From assembly GCA_015661395.1 (NCBI GenBank), contig JACWML010000019.1, forward strand, positions 1 to 43,690: 43,690 nt of DNA, given 5' to 3'. Source of the DNA: Methanomicrobia archaeon. Its GTDB lineage: Archaea; Halobacteriota; Bog-38; Methanoflorentales; Methanoflorentaceae. A program made the position numbers and the translations under genes. This document shows, in pieces, positions 8,787 to 17,751 of the stretch. How positions within the stretch are numbered: the stretch's first letter is position 1; every line of letters starts with the position of its first letter. Under the pieces are notes generated by a model that did not search any database, was not told the origin of the DNA, and was given only the letters and a program-made list of their open reading frames with translations.

Positions 8787-9761
8787 ATGGATGCACAAGT
8801 TGACGTACAAGCAAATCGCCCGGAATTCTCTATAAATCTGACGCGCGTCGGCGTAACGAACGTCAAAAAACTGATTAAAGTTACGCGGCGTGACAAACGC
8901 CCGGTAATCTTGGTCTCTGAATTTGACTTGTTTGTTGATCTGCCCTCGGATCGCAAAGGCGCCAACCTCAGCAGAAACTTTGAGGTGATGGACGAAGCGT
9001 TAGAAGACGCACTGAACGCGCCAGTCTACGAAATAGAGCAGTTTTGCGGGGACGTAGCCGAAAAGCTGCTCGACCGACACGAGTATGCATCACGCGCAGA
9101 AGTGCGCATGCGAAGCGAATACATGGTAAAACGCGAAACCCCCAGCACGGGCATCACGACCCAAGAGATTACCAACATCTTCGCAGAGACGACAACGTAT
9201 CGCACCAACGACAAGCAACACCGCACGCGGCGGATGATCGGGGCTGAGGTCGTCGGAATGACCGCGTGTCCCTGCGCCCAAGAGCACATAAGAGAGCAAG
9301 CCGAGATGCGCCTGAAGGAGCTCAACGTCGCGCCCGCAGACATTGAGGCGTTTCTTCGAGATATCCCACTTGCAACCCACAACCAACGAGGGCGCGGAAC
9401 CATCGCCATAGAGGTCGGCACTGGCTACGAAGTGCCGCTCGACACGATCATCGAGATCGTCGAAGAATCGATGAGCTCGAAGATTTACGAGCTGCTGAAG
9501 CGAACCGACGAAGCTGTCGTCGTTGAAACCGCACACAAGAACCCCAAATTTGTGGAGGACTGCGTGCGAGTCATGGCGCACAAAGTAGTCGAAGCGTTTC
9601 CCTATTTGCCTGATGACTCCATTGTCACCATAAAGCAGCTCAACGAGGAGAGCATTCACCGCCATAACGCCTTCGCAGAGCGCGTCGCGTCGCTCGAGGA
9701 GCTTCGCCAAGAGCTAGCCCTCGAGCAGGAAGTCGAAGCAAAAGCCTTTTGTGAGACTTAA
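8787..9761 (+). CDS. mptA: GTP cyclohydrolase MptA (FolE2 type)
   Basis: First step of tetrahydromethanopterin synthesis, converting GTP to 7,8-dihydroneopterin 2',3'-cyclic phosphate with Fe(II). Family signatures are present: [19 protein letters not shown] near the N terminus, the metal-site Cys in [11 protein letters not shown] (about residues 152-162), PLATHNQRG (about 192-200) and a His-rich [11 protein letters not shown] near the C terminus. Length 324 aa. CTATTTAAC at 8732-8740 and AAGGGGAG before the ATG give a normal promoter and ribosome site. A coiled-coil gene follows after 19 bp. Confidence 0.96.
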   Translation: MDAQVDVQANRPEFSINLTRVGVTNVKKLIKVTRRDKRPVILVSEFDLFVDLPSDRKGANLSRNFEVMDEALEDALNAPVYEIEQFCGDVAEKLLDRHEYASRAEVRMRSEYMVKRETPSTGITTQEITNIFAETTTYRTNDKQHRTRRMIGAEVVGMTACPCAQEHIREQAEMRLKELNVAPADIEAFLRDIPLATHNQRGRGTIAIEVGTGYEVPLDTIIEIVEESMSSKIYELLKRTDEAVVVETAHKNPKFVEDCVRVMAHKVVEAFPYLPDDSIVTIKQLNEESIHRHNAFAERVASLEELRQELALEQEVEAKAFCET

Positions 9762-9780
9762 CCCGCTAGAGGGGCTTTGA

Positions 9781-10914
9781 TTGGAACCCCCTGACCTTCT
9801 TGCTGAAATCGCCACAGCCAACAAACGAATACGCGAGGCTGGTCGCGAGCGACTTGAGCTTGTCGAGCGCTTCAACCGCGAGATCCGAGAGCTTGTGCGC
9901 GACTTCGAAGGCACCCCAGACACGTTTCGGGTGTTTCTCGATCTGACGCGGCGCCTTCAACGAATAACGCGGCGGGTCGAAAAAGCACATGCAGATCAAT
10001 CACTCGATTACACCGACCAGTTTGAAAAGGCGCTCACCGTGCTCAAGAAACGCCGTTTTGAAACCGCCATTAAGGAGCTTGATCGAATTCCAGTTTTGGG
10101 CCTTCTCACAGAGCAGCGTCAGCTATTTGAGGATTATAAGAAGGGCTATTCGGCCCTGCGCACTCGCTGCGAAAGCGTGGAAGCAGAAATCCGCGAGAAG
10201 GGCGCGTACTACGAATCTTTGCAAGACGTGGACGTCACCTCGTTTGACGAGCTAACCGCTTTAAAGGAGCAAATTGCGGCGTATAACGACGGCGTCGGCA
10301 CATTCTTAGAGACGTTCGTTAAGCAAGCCCCCATCTTTGACGTCCTCAGAATAAGTCTCGACGCGAGTTACCATCCAGAGCTCGGATTCCCACCGTCGCC
10401 GAGCCACGAAAACGCTGAAAAACTCCTCTCTTTTGTGCAGAGCGAGGATCTCACCTCACTCCCCCTCTACCGCTTTCTCGAATATGCCAAATACTCGGAC
10501 AGCAAGCTCTCGCACTACGTGGGGGATACTACAAGCTTCAGGCAGGTCCTAGAGTCAAACGTCGTGTGGCTTGAATCGCTAGATGATATCAAACGCCGAT
10601 GGGCGCTGAAGCTCTCTCTCAAAGAGCCGGGCGTATCTCTTGCCGTGAAGATCCGGAGACTGATCGCTTTTTTGTCGAAGTTAAACGCCCCAACTGGTCT
10701 ACTTACCTTTTTGCGCGAAACTCAGAAGCTCGTGACTAGTGGGCGGTATGAAAGAATACGTGCCATGAGCTCGGTAAATCGAGACCACCTAGAAAAGATC
10801 CAGCAGGGTGCGCACGTTGACGATCTAAGAGCATTGGAAGATGAGCGCGCACGCTTAATGCAACAGCTAAAGGACCTGCAAGAACCGCGAGCCGTGGAAA
10901 TTGAGCTTGCGTGA
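9781..10914 (+). CDS. Unknown coiled-coil protein downstream of mptA
   Basis: A protein of 377 aa, mostly helical. Long charged heptad-like stretches occur at residues 5-70, 95-145 and 345-372, around a less charged middle containing LGFPPSPSHENAEKLLSF. No signal peptide, membrane segment or catalytic motif. The start is TTG, chosen because GAGGGG lies eight bases upstream and only 19 bp separate it from the mptA stop. That implies an operon and perhaps translational coupling. It resembles proteins limited to methanogens, but I cannot name the family. A scaffolding role is speculation. Confidence 0.82.
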   Translation: MEPPDLLAEIATANKRIREAGRERLELVERFNREIRELVRDFEGTPDTFRVFLDLTRRLQRITRRVEKAHADQSLDYTDQFEKALTVLKKRRFETAIKELDRIPVLGLLTEQRQLFEDYKKGYSALRTRCESVEAEIREKGAYYESLQDVDVTSFDELTALKEQIAAYNDGVGTFLETFVKQAPIFDVLRISLDASYHPELGFPPSPSHENAEKLLSFVQSEDLTSLPLYRFLEYAKYSDSKLSHYVGDTTSFRQVLESNVVWLESLDDIKRRWALKLSLKEPGVSLAVKIRRLIAFLSKLNAPTGLLTFLRETQKLVTSGRYERIRAMSSVNRDHLEKIQQGAHVDDLRALEDERARLMQQLKDLQEPRAVEIELA

Positions 10915-11045
10915 TAGAGCACCTGGTGCGATCAGCAAGGGATTGCGGACAATGCGGGTCGCTCCAGAGCCGCAGCCGCTAAACGCGATTCCCCCGCCAA
11001 GCAACTTTCTTATAGTTTCGATTGCTACCTCCGTAAAGGTTAGAA

Positions 11046-11678
11046 ATGAAAACAGCTTGCGACGGCGAAACATTTTCTAGTGAATTTCTTACAACCGCAC
11101 GTGAACTTGGTGCGACCGCCGCCCAGGTATTTGATGCTGCGAGCATAGTGGTTGACGACCGCGTGCGCCTCAAATGCAGCGTTCCTGTCTGCAGGAATTA
11201 CAACGTCTGCTTGATGTGCCCCCCTAACGTTATGCCGCTCGATGAATTCAGGAACGTCCTCGCGCGATTTCAAAAGGCGCTGATTGTACAGATTGCGTAC
11301 GAGGTGCCTAACTGGATGCTCGAACGGATCCACGCAGCTAAAGATCTTGCCACCCTTTACAATGATGAAGCGTATCTCAAAGGGTGGGATCAGACGTATT
11401 TGGTAGCTAAAAATACGCTTGATACGATCGCCGCTCGTCTTGAAGCTGACGCATTTAAAAAAGGCCTCAAGTTCGCTACGGCGTTTTCCGCAGGAAAATG
11501 CACGCTTTGCGAAGCGTGCGCCGGTGTAGGCAATCGTTGCCGCAACCCGTACAAAGCACGACCGTCTATGGAGGCGATGGGCATTGATGTGGGAGAGACA
11601 GCACGCAACGCTGGTCTGCCCTTTGACGAGTCGGCCTCGGATCGAATCGTGTTGAATGCACTCGTCCTGCTTTGCTAG
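11046..11678 (+). CDS. DUF2284 predicted metal-binding protein
   Basis: A Cys-rich cytosolic protein of 210 aa. Conserved Cys groups are CSVPVCRNYNVCLMCPPN (about residues 42-59) and CTLCEACAGVGNRCRNPYKA (about 152-171), followed by the family hallmark RPSMEAMGIDV. Eight or more Cys suggest a zinc or Fe-S site. Function is unknown; relatives are common in methanogens and anaerobes. AAAGGTTAG just before ATG is the likely ribosome site, and CTTATAGT near 11010 the TATA box. Confidence 0.9.
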   Translation: MKTACDGETFSSEFLTTARELGATAAQVFDAASIVVDDRVRLKCSVPVCRNYNVCLMCPPNVMPLDEFRNVLARFQKALIVQIAYEVPNWMLERIHAAKDLATLYNDEAYLKGWDQTYLVAKNTLDTIAARLEADAFKKGLKFATAFSAGKCTLCEACAGVGNRCRNPYKARPSMEAMGIDVGETARNAGLPFDESASDRIVLNALVLLC

Positions 11679-11703
11679 CCGTGACGCCCACACAAAGTGA
11701 TGG

Positions 11704-12246
11704 ATGGTAACAGAATTGCTTGAACCGCTCGAAACGCTCATTATTAGTGAAGCAACCTGGAACGACTTTGATGCCATACTGCGTGTGCTCAGCATCGTCA
11801 ATCACGAATTTGTGCCGCCGCTCACCGAAGGCGAAAACCTGCGCGTTAAAGTATCACGCATTTTGAACGACAGGCGGCGGGGCTGGATCAAAGCAGTCGA
11901 TGGCGGACGCATTGTCGGCGTCGTCGCTGTCATCTACCACTATAGGCGACCTCAGCTCGGACTTATCGAGACGCTCGCCGTTCTCCCTGAGCTTAGACGG
12001 CTCGGCATCGGCAAGAAACTCGTTCAATACGCCATGTCGAAGCTCTTTCAAAACGGGATGGAAGCAACGCTCATAACCACATGGGAGACCAACATTGCAG
12101 CCTTGACTATGTACCAAGAATTAGGATTCAAGATGATCCTGCGAAAAAAAGTAGACGGCGCCTACTTCAAGCTTTTTTTCACGCGCAGTTTTGAAGAACG
12201 GGCTCCTTCGCGCAATGGTTTCTCGCGATTTTGGAGCCGACGGTAA
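11704..12246 (+). CDS. GNAT-family N-acetyltransferase
   Basis: A 180-aa single-domain acetyltransferase. The acetyl-CoA binding loop is in LAVLPELRRLGIGKKLVQYA (about residues 98-117; R/Q-x-x-G-x-G/A pattern as RRLGIG), followed by the usual NIAALTMYQELGF C-terminal motif (about 137-149). RimI-like in outline, but the substrate cannot be predicted. It sits 25 bp after the DUF2284 gene and may share its message. The last 20 residues are basic and Ser/Arg-rich. Confidence 0.88.
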   Translation: MVTELLEPLETLIISEATWNDFDAILRVLSIVNHEFVPPLTEGENLRVKVSRILNDRRRGWIKAVDGGRIVGVVAVIYHYRRPQLGLIETLAVLPELRRLGIGKKLVQYAMSKLFQNGMEATLITTWETNIAALTMYQELGFKMILRKKVDGAYFKLFFTRSFEERAPSRNGFSRFWSRR

Positions 12247-12920
12247 CAACGAAAACAGATTAACCGTTTTGTTCTGCGACACCTCGCCCCAACAAATCGT
12301 ACGCTACTCTGAAGAGCCATATCGTACTTCACTGTGTGCTAAAGCGCGTGCGTTCATCGCTGAACCTTTTTCAAAGTGTGTCTTCGCCCTTTTCGCGTTC
12401 GAATCCTTACGACTTCTTCTATGGGCAGCGTGAATCTTGCCATCCCCTATTTCGCCGGTTCGCGCAGCTGGGTCAGCTTAAGTCCGTGCCTTCTGTCAAC
12501 CGAATGCAGGAAGCTCGACACGCTACGTGGCGCACAAACACCGTTCTCTTTGGCGCTCAAATATGCCTGCCAGAAGCGGTCACAAATCAAACGAAACAAC
12601 GGAGACAACAAAGGACTCACAAATATGGCGACCAACATGGAGCAGGGCCCGCCAGCGAAAAGAGCGCGTTTTGAGGTAGGGCCTTTCGGCGAAGCCCGGC
12701 TCCTGCTGCATCGACACATTAAACCGTGCACCGATCATATTTAACGATTTCGTTTCTGTTTTATCCTTCTTTTTAAAATCTGGACTCGAAACAAAGGTAT
12801 TTTCTTGTGCCACGATAGATGTTTTGGTAAACGCACGACGTTCTGCCTATATCCACGGGTAAATCACGGAGCTTCGGGCTATCCACAGAAGTGAATTCCG
12901 AAAAAAAAGCCTTCTCCTGC

Positions 12921-12929
12921 TATAAATAG
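12921..12929 (+). promoter_or_regulatory. TATA box upstream of the ribbon-helix-helix gene
   Basis: TATAAATAG in a GC-balanced context predicts transcription starting near 12950, about 310 nt before the ATG at 13260. That leader is much longer than for other genes in the window. Confidence 0.5.
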
Positions 12930-13115
12930 TTTCTAGCTGCATTTCGACTGCCGTTATCAAGCCACGTGGCGAGCTATGCGAACAAAGAGCTTCACAGAGA
13001 CCGTTTGACAAAGATCGGCCACAACTACTACCTGTTCAAAAAAAAAGCTTGAAAATTTGTTATTTGTTCCATCGAGGTGCGCAAGTCAATTCTTCTTGGA
13101 CGAGGGCTCGCGCGC

Positions 13116-13230
13116 GTTGCACCGGAAACAATGCAACCTGTTGAGTGGAAAATCTTGTTCGCGGTCGATATGCTCAAGTATGAAGCGTTCATACTGTGGT
13201 GTGACTGAACCAAAGCGAAGGCCGCATGTG
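13116..13230 (+). other. Hairpins in the leader of the ribbon-helix-helix gene
   Basis: Inverted repeats in the predicted leader: GTTGCA/TGCAAC at 13116-13121 and 13132-13137; a perfect 8-bp stem AGTATGAA/TTCATACT with a 3-nt GCG loop at 13177-13195; and a GGCC/GGCC stem around 13220-13233. They may form a structured leader or a small RNA. No known riboswitch class is recognised. Confidence 0.4.
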
Positions 13231-13259
13231 GCCCTGCGCGGTCATAGGTGGTGATTTCC

Positions 13260-13850
13260 ATGCCTTTACACAAAGTTACGATTGCCATTTCAGACGAACT
13301 GCTGGCCGCTGCTGACAAGGAGGCGAGCTCTGAAAACAGTAGCCGCAGCAAGATCGTCGCCGCAGCGTTAGAAGCATATTTAGGCGGAGCGCGCGAGAGC
13401 GAAGGCACTGCAGACGAAGACTTAGGAATGCTGATGGTGCCGCGTGAAACGGTGACGCGCCTCGAAGCCGAGCTTGAAAAACGGGAGCGAGAGCTGCGCC
13501 ATAAAGAGGAGCTCCTCTATATGAAAACGGATATGATAGAGCGACTGACGGCGCAGTACGAGAGCTTCAAACAGGCGCGAGAAGACGAGATTAAGCGGTA
13601 TGAGACCATCGCGGGGTTCTATGGCAGTGAGTCGAGCAAGATCATTAACCGACTGGCGGACGTGAGTGAGACGCTTACGCGCTTGCTGCCTTCTGCTGTG
13701 TCAACTCCCCCCCCACACCCCAGTGGCGAGGTGGGAGCTGAAGAGGTGCAGGCGCCCTTGCCGGAGCCGGAGGACGAGCCGCCTAAGCGGCCATTGAGGG
13801 AGCGACTGTTTCGACGGAAGCCTAAGACAGAAGAGGTAAGAAGACTGTAA
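13260..13850 (+). CDS. Ribbon-helix-helix protein with coiled-coil and Pro-rich tail
   Basis: 196 aa. Residues 1-45 (MPLHKVTIAISDELLAAADK, then SRSKIVAAALEAYL) match a MetJ/Arc/CopG ribbon-helix-helix DNA-binding domain. Residues about 65-125 are a coiled coil (EAELEKRERELRHKEELLYM and on), and the end is Pro/Glu- then Lys/Arg-rich. The architecture suggests a DNA-binding dimer extended by a coiled coil. AGGTGGTGA lies seven bases before ATG 13260, fixing the start. It is preceded by a roughly 300-nt hairpin-rich leader and convergent with geranylgeranyl reductase 2. Target and function unknown. Confidence 0.85.
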   Translation: MPLHKVTIAISDELLAAADKEASSENSSRSKIVAAALEAYLGGARESEGTADEDLGMLMVPRETVTRLEAELEKRERELRHKEELLYMKTDMIERLTAQYESFKQAREDEIKRYETIAGFYGSESSKIINRLADVSETLTRLLPSAVSTPPPHPSGEVGAEEVQAPLPEPEDEPPKRPLRERLFRRKPKTEEVRRL

Positions 13851-13892
13851 TAAGCTTAAAAAAGTAGCCGCAACAAAAAATGACCCCGCTAG

Positions 13893-15095
13893 TTAGAGCA
13901 ACTTACGTATACTGAATAAGAGCCTCGGATCCAATCTGAGCAGGCGTTTTAAGGCCCCTTTAGGGTTCAGCTCTTCGGCTGTTATCCCTGCGAATGCGTG
14001 AAAGATCCGGGATATTTCATCATCTGAGAGATTCACAATGAACTCTTTGACTCTGTACGTGCGCTTGCGTGCTTTGCCAAACGAACGGTTCCACTCAGTT
14101 TCGTATTCTCGAAGCACCCTAACTGATGCATCGTTTTCGCGCACCGCTTTGTTCGCAACCTGGCCGGCGATTGTTCCGCTCTGGAGCGCCGCCATAATGC
14201 CCCCACCAGTTATCGGCTCAGTGTGATGCGCTGCGTCACCAACGAGCATCAGCCCGTTGCTCACTGTGTGTGGAAGCGCGTCGCTCACGGGACAAGCTCC
14301 CATCACCAGTTCGACCGGTTTGCCGCCGGGAAAGCGCTGCGCGACAAACTCGTCGAGGTACGCCAATGGGCGCTTGCCCCTTAACTTGCTTCCAAGTACC
14401 CCGAGTCCGATGTTGGCCGCGCCGTCTCCTTTTGGAAATGCCCAAGCATAGCCGCTCGGCGCCGCGGAGCCAAAGTAGAAATCGAGCGTGTTGTCCGTTA
14501 GTTCGACGTTTTGCATGTGATACTGGACGCAGCTCTCAATGTCCCTTAGCTTGAGCGTGGTGTTTATGCCCGCCCACCGGCCCACCTGAGATTCGACGCC
14601 GTCGGCACCTATCACGACCCTAGCACGCACATCAAACTCCTCACCAAGGCGGCTAAGTTTGACGCCTCTTACCGCGCCGTCTTCTAGAATCAGCCCAGTT
14701 GCACGGGTGCGCACCATAACGTGCGCTCCGGAACGAGCAGCATCCTTAGCCAGCTGTCGATCGAAGAGCTTGCGCTCTAGAATGATGCCAAGCGGTTCTT
14801 CCTTCCCGAGCATCTCGCCCGAGACTTCGACTATCGTACCATCAGGAGCGGTCGCCCTTACTCCCTTGACCTCGCTTGCCACCCACTTCCTGTCAGGTTT
14901 TACGTATTTTTCGAATGACGTGTGAAAGACGAGCGGAGTTTCAACAAGAGGCACGGCCTCTGCACATCTTACCGGCGCTCCTATCTCTGGCCGTTTCTCT
15001 ATGAGCAGAACGTCGCTCTCTGCAGCTGCGTTCTGCGCTGCAACTGAGCCTGCTGGGCCTGCCCCGACCACTATGACATCAAAGTCTTCTTTCAT
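13893..15095 (-). CDS. Digeranylgeranylglycerophospholipid reductase-like flavoprotein 2
   Basis: A 400-aa FAD protein of the geranylgeranyl reductase family that saturates archaeal membrane lipid chains. FAD motif VIVVGAGPAGSVAAQNAA near residue 10, the family Cys in PVRCAEAVP (about 44-52), GADGVESQVGRWAGI, and GDAAHHTEPITGGGI (about 280-294). Compared with the paralogue at 7476-8666 it has the ARCAE/HHTEPITGGG pattern of the characterised lipid reductases, so it is the better candidate for lipid reduction. Start at ATG 15095; a GTG three codons earlier is possible. Confidence 0.92.
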   Translation of the reverse strand: MKEDFDVIVVGAGPAGSVAAQNAAAESDVLLIEKRPEIGAPVRCAEAVPLVETPLVFHTSFEKYVKPDRKWVASEVKGVRATAPDGTIVEVSGEMLGKEEPLGIILERKLFDRQLAKDAARSGAHVMVRTRATGLILEDGAVRGVKLSRLGEEFDVRARVVIGADGVESQVGRWAGINTTLKLRDIESCVQYHMQNVELTDNTLDFYFGSAAPSGYAWAFPKGDGAANIGLGVLGSKLRGKRPLAYLDEFVAQRFPGGKPVELVMGACPVSDALPHTVSNGLMLVGDAAHHTEPITGGGIMAALQSGTIAGQVANKAVRENDASVRVLREYETEWNRSFGKARKRTYRVKEFIVNLSDDEISRIFHAFAGITAEELNPKGALKRLLRLDPRLLFSIRKLL

Positions 15096-15310
15096 TTGCT
15101 TCACTCACGTCTCTTGCCAGCAACACACAGCTTGATGTACCGATACGGTGTCCCCAGTATCTCCAGCGGCTGGCACCATCACGGCAACTATCTGCTAGAT
15201 TGAACAGGGCAGCAACGAGCGTTCGTCAGCATTCATGAGCCAGATTTGCGACACTAATCACTCGGCGACTCAGCGCAGATGCAAAAAAGGAGTCTCGAGG
15301 TCCTGTGGGC

Positions 15311-15571
15311 TTAGATGTACCCTTTTCTTCTCAACCAGTCAGCTTGTGGCGGAAGATATCGCCAGACGACATCCGCCTTTTCATCTTGAATGCTCCAGGG
15401 CCGAATGATAATGACGTCGCCCACACGGAGCCACACTCTCCTTTTCATCTTGCCTGGAATTCGCCCCATGCGGGTTTTTCCATCCTGAGAACGAACCGTG
15501 ATTCGGCTGCCGCCGAGCATCTTTTCGACCGTTCCAAAGATTTCATTTTGATGTTTTCTGGGCAATCTCAC
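15311..15571 (-). CDS. Translation initiation factor aIF1A (start uncertain, possible frameshift)
   Basis: S1/OB-fold initiation factor promoting mRNA scanning and Met-tRNAi binding on the small subunit. The core is intact: HQNEIFGTVEKMLGGSRITV, QDGKTRMGRIPGKMKRRVW, DKADVVWRYL-type segment and a C-terminal WLRRKGYI. The given start is GTG (VRLPRKHQNE). In this frame the sequence upstream stays protein-like (GVELIEEQPSK) to a TGA at 15605-15607. The only good ribosome site (AAGGAGA at 15632-15638) and ATG (15624-15626) are in another frame and give a 9-codon ORF. A one-base indel would join them into a normal-length aIF1A. TATA box at 15657-15667 (minus strand). Confidence 0.9.
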   Translation of the reverse strand: MRLPRKHQNEIFGTVEKMLGGSRITVRSQDGKTRMGRIPGKMKRRVWLRVGDVIIIRPWSIQDEKADVVWRYLPPQADWLRRKGYI

Positions 15572-15656
15572 CTTGCTTGGTTGTTCTTCAATCAGCTCAA
15601 CACCTCATTTGATATTTCATTTTCATGGTCTCTCCTTTAGTCAGGTAGGCGTGGGC

Positions 15657-15667
15657 CCTTATATATT
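15657..15667 (-). promoter_or_regulatory. TATA box of the aIF1A gene
   Basis: On the minus strand this reads AATATATAAGG, a strong TATA box. It places the transcript start near 15637, just before the AAGGAGA ribosome site and ATG 15624-15626. This supports the idea that translation is meant to start there. Confidence 0.7.
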
Positions 15668-15859
15668 GCGCGTCTGCCTAAACTCCCTCATTCGACATTT
15701 TGTCCCCCTTACCAAGAAAAGAGCATGAGCTCACAATAGGAGACGTGTGACCTTGACTGATAAACGGCAGCATAGCGCGCGATCTAGTTAGCATGAGAAC
15801 TGTTAAGTTGGAAGTAACTCCTTCTACGATAAACGCAAGGCTGACGTCGGTGGATCTAA

Positions 15860-16432
15860 TTGAGCAGTGAACCGAATCGATTGCAGGTATTCTTCACGGT
15901 TCTGTTAGGATACTGCGTGGCACGCCCTTACAAGCGCTACGTAGAGAGCTTCGATCTAGCAGGCAATGAGGTGGTGCTGGATTACGGGTCTGGCTCGGGT
16001 CGGATATCGCGGCATATAGCCGAACTCCTGTTGTCAGGTAAAGGTCACTTGACGTGCGTCGATGTTTCTAAAGTATGGATGGAGACCATACAAAAAAGGC
16101 TGAAAAAGTACCCCAATGTGGACTATAAGCTTGGTGACATTGCTGCACTTGACATAGCAGATAATGCCTATGACATTGTTGTCGTGCACTTCGTGTTGCA
16201 CCACGTAGAGAAGGACGAGCGGCAAGAAAAAGTAGATATACTGGCGCGAAAGTTAAAGCCGCACGGCAGACTGTTCATTCGCGAGCCGACTCGAGAACAG
16301 CACGGCACGCCTGCTGTTGAAATCCGCGCCGTGATGTCTACGGCAGGGCTGCATGAGCGCGAGAGCAGAATGAGCAGATCGTTGATAATGGGCGAAGTCT
16401 TTGACGGAGTGTTCTATAAGCCCCCTGTGTGA
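15860..16432 (+). CDS. Class I SAM-dependent methyltransferase
   Basis: 190 aa. Motif I is VVLDYGSGSGRISRHIAEL (about residues 38-56), the acidic post-I residue is in LTCVDVSKVW, motif II is in YDIVVVHFVLHHVEKDER, and a post-II GRLFIREPTRE follows. This is the ubiE/Methyltransf_11/25 type fold. The N terminus (VFFTVLLGYCVARPY) is hydrophobic and may touch the membrane. The start is TTG, preceded by GGTGGA. Substrate unknown. Confidence 0.87.
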   Translation: MSSEPNRLQVFFTVLLGYCVARPYKRYVESFDLAGNEVVLDYGSGSGRISRHIAELLLSGKGHLTCVDVSKVWMETIQKRLKKYPNVDYKLGDIAALDIADNAYDIVVVHFVLHHVEKDERQEKVDILARKLKPHGRLFIREPTREQHGTPAVEIRAVMSTAGLHERESRMSRSLIMGEVFDGVFYKPPV

Positions 16433-16726
16433 CGCAACCTCTCGCGCTTAGTGGCTTAGCGTCGTTTCGAAGAGACGATTCTTTTTCGGGAACGCGCCTA
16501 GGACTACGTATTGGTATCGCTTCCTTCAGCCGCGTGAGGTGCTTGCCGACACAGCATACCCAAGAATTCTGGGGCCCGTATACAAGAGAACGCAGTCGCA
16601 ATGTACTAGTACAAGACGTAATGAACACGGTAATCGCAACTGAACAACCGCGACAAACAATCAGGGTTAGAGAGATGCAACATCCCGCTTTGAAATGCGC
16701 ACTTTGTTACGACGATTAGATCGTGC

Positions 16727-17362
16727 ATGTTAGCTTTAAGCCTCAATATCCTAGAGACGCTCAGTAATTTCGTCATTTCCGTTATTGAACAACTCGGTTA
16801 CGCCGGCGTATTTGTTGCCATGGGGTTAGAGAGCGCGTGCATCCCGCTGCCAAGTGAGGTGATTATGCCCTTCGCCGGGTATGTCGTCTGGAAAGGGGAA
16901 CTCACCCTGATCGGCGTTACGCTTGTGGGTACGGCCGGCTGCCTCGCCGGCTCGCTCGTCGCCTACTTCGTTGGGGCACACGGAGGTCTGCCCCTCCTCG
17001 AGCGGTATGGCAAATACGTGCTAATACGTAAGAGCGAACTTGGTCGAGCGCACACATGGTTTGAAAGATATGGAGAAATCGCTGTTTTTATCAGCAGGGT
17101 GTTGCCGATCGTGCGAACGTTCATCTCCCTTCCAGCCGGCGTCGCCCGGATGGACGTGAAGAAGTTCTCTCTCTACACGGTGCTGGGATCGCTTCCTTGG
17201 TGTTTTGGGCTTGCTTATGTTGGCGTTCTTCTAGGCCCCCACTGGTCTGATCTTGAGGCGCTCTTTAGATATCTTGATATAGTCGTCATAGCGGGGATAA
17301 TCGGCCTTTTCGGTTACCTGATCTATCACAGAAAACGGATTGTAAACCGAATGCACTCGTGA
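16727..17362 (+). CDS. DedA-family (SNARE-associated) membrane protein
   Basis: 211 aa with about five or six hydrophobic segments. DedA hallmarks are ESACIPLPSEVIMPFAGYVV (about residues 35-54), EVIxPxAG included, and FISRVLPIVRTFISLPAGVA (about 123-142; F/GRxxPxxRxxxxxxAG). DedA proteins act as membrane transporters/scramblases linked to lipid carrier recycling and envelope integrity. About 290 bp upstream hold no convincing gene. Confidence 0.92.
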   Translation: MLALSLNILETLSNFVISVIEQLGYAGVFVAMGLESACIPLPSEVIMPFAGYVVWKGELTLIGVTLVGTAGCLAGSLVAYFVGAHGGLPLLERYGKYVLIRKSELGRAHTWFERYGEIAVFISRVLPIVRTFISLPAGVARMDVKKFSLYTVLGSLPWCFGLAYVGVLLGPHWSDLEALFRYLDIVVIAGIIGLFGYLIYHRKRIVNRMHS

Positions 17363-17751
17363 TGGTTTCGACTAATCAGCGTCGCCGCAAAATCGTAGAC
17401 CAAGAAATAAGAGGGTTACGATGGGGAGCCTCAAAGATGGGCAAGGCCCGCGTCCGGGGGGGCGTAATCGGCCTCACATAACATCTTCACACGCTGCGAG
17501 GACGAGTGCTCAACCTACTAATTATTGCGCCGACTGATTATTCGAACGCTTAGGGGGCGCGTCTGGCTGCCTCACTTGGCATAATCGTTTGCGATGTCGC
17601 AATCAACAGGAAGTTAATGATATCAACTGTGCGTCACATCGACCATTAACAGCAGCCGCTTCACACGGCCAGCATCTACGTCTCCGCCTTCCAATCGTGG
17701 ACAAACGATTTAAGCACAGCCAATGTTAGTCGTAAGGAGATACGATCGCCG
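17363..17751. other. Spacer upstream of tldD
   Basis: About 390 bp without a supported gene. The only clear signal is the tldD ribosome site (AAGGAG near 17736). A weak TTTAAG at about 17709 may be its TATA element. A G-run (seven G) lies near 17457. Confidence 0.4.

Larger units (their letters stand above)
12247..13259. other. 1 kb spacer with promoter and hairpin-rich leader
   Basis: No gene can be supported between the acetyltransferase and the ribbon-helix-helix gene. A 63-codon minus-strand frame (12447-12638, hydrophobic N terminus MLVAIFVSPLLSPLF) lacks a ribosome site. Towards the right, TATAAATAG at 12921-12929 is a strong rightward TATA box. The following roughly 300 bp before the next start contain hairpins, listed separately. 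This part may be a long leader or encode an untranslated RNA. Confidence 0.4.

Noticed and set aside
12376-12744. 122-codon plus-strand frame and a 63-codon minus-strand frame in the 1-kb spacer
   Set aside because: Neither has a ribosome site, promoter at the right distance or a family pattern; the amino-acid content is unlike neighbouring genes.
16429-16719. 96-codon frame between the methyltransferase and DedA genes
   Set aside because: No ribosome site and no recognisable protein pattern; it overlaps the methyltransferase stop by chance.
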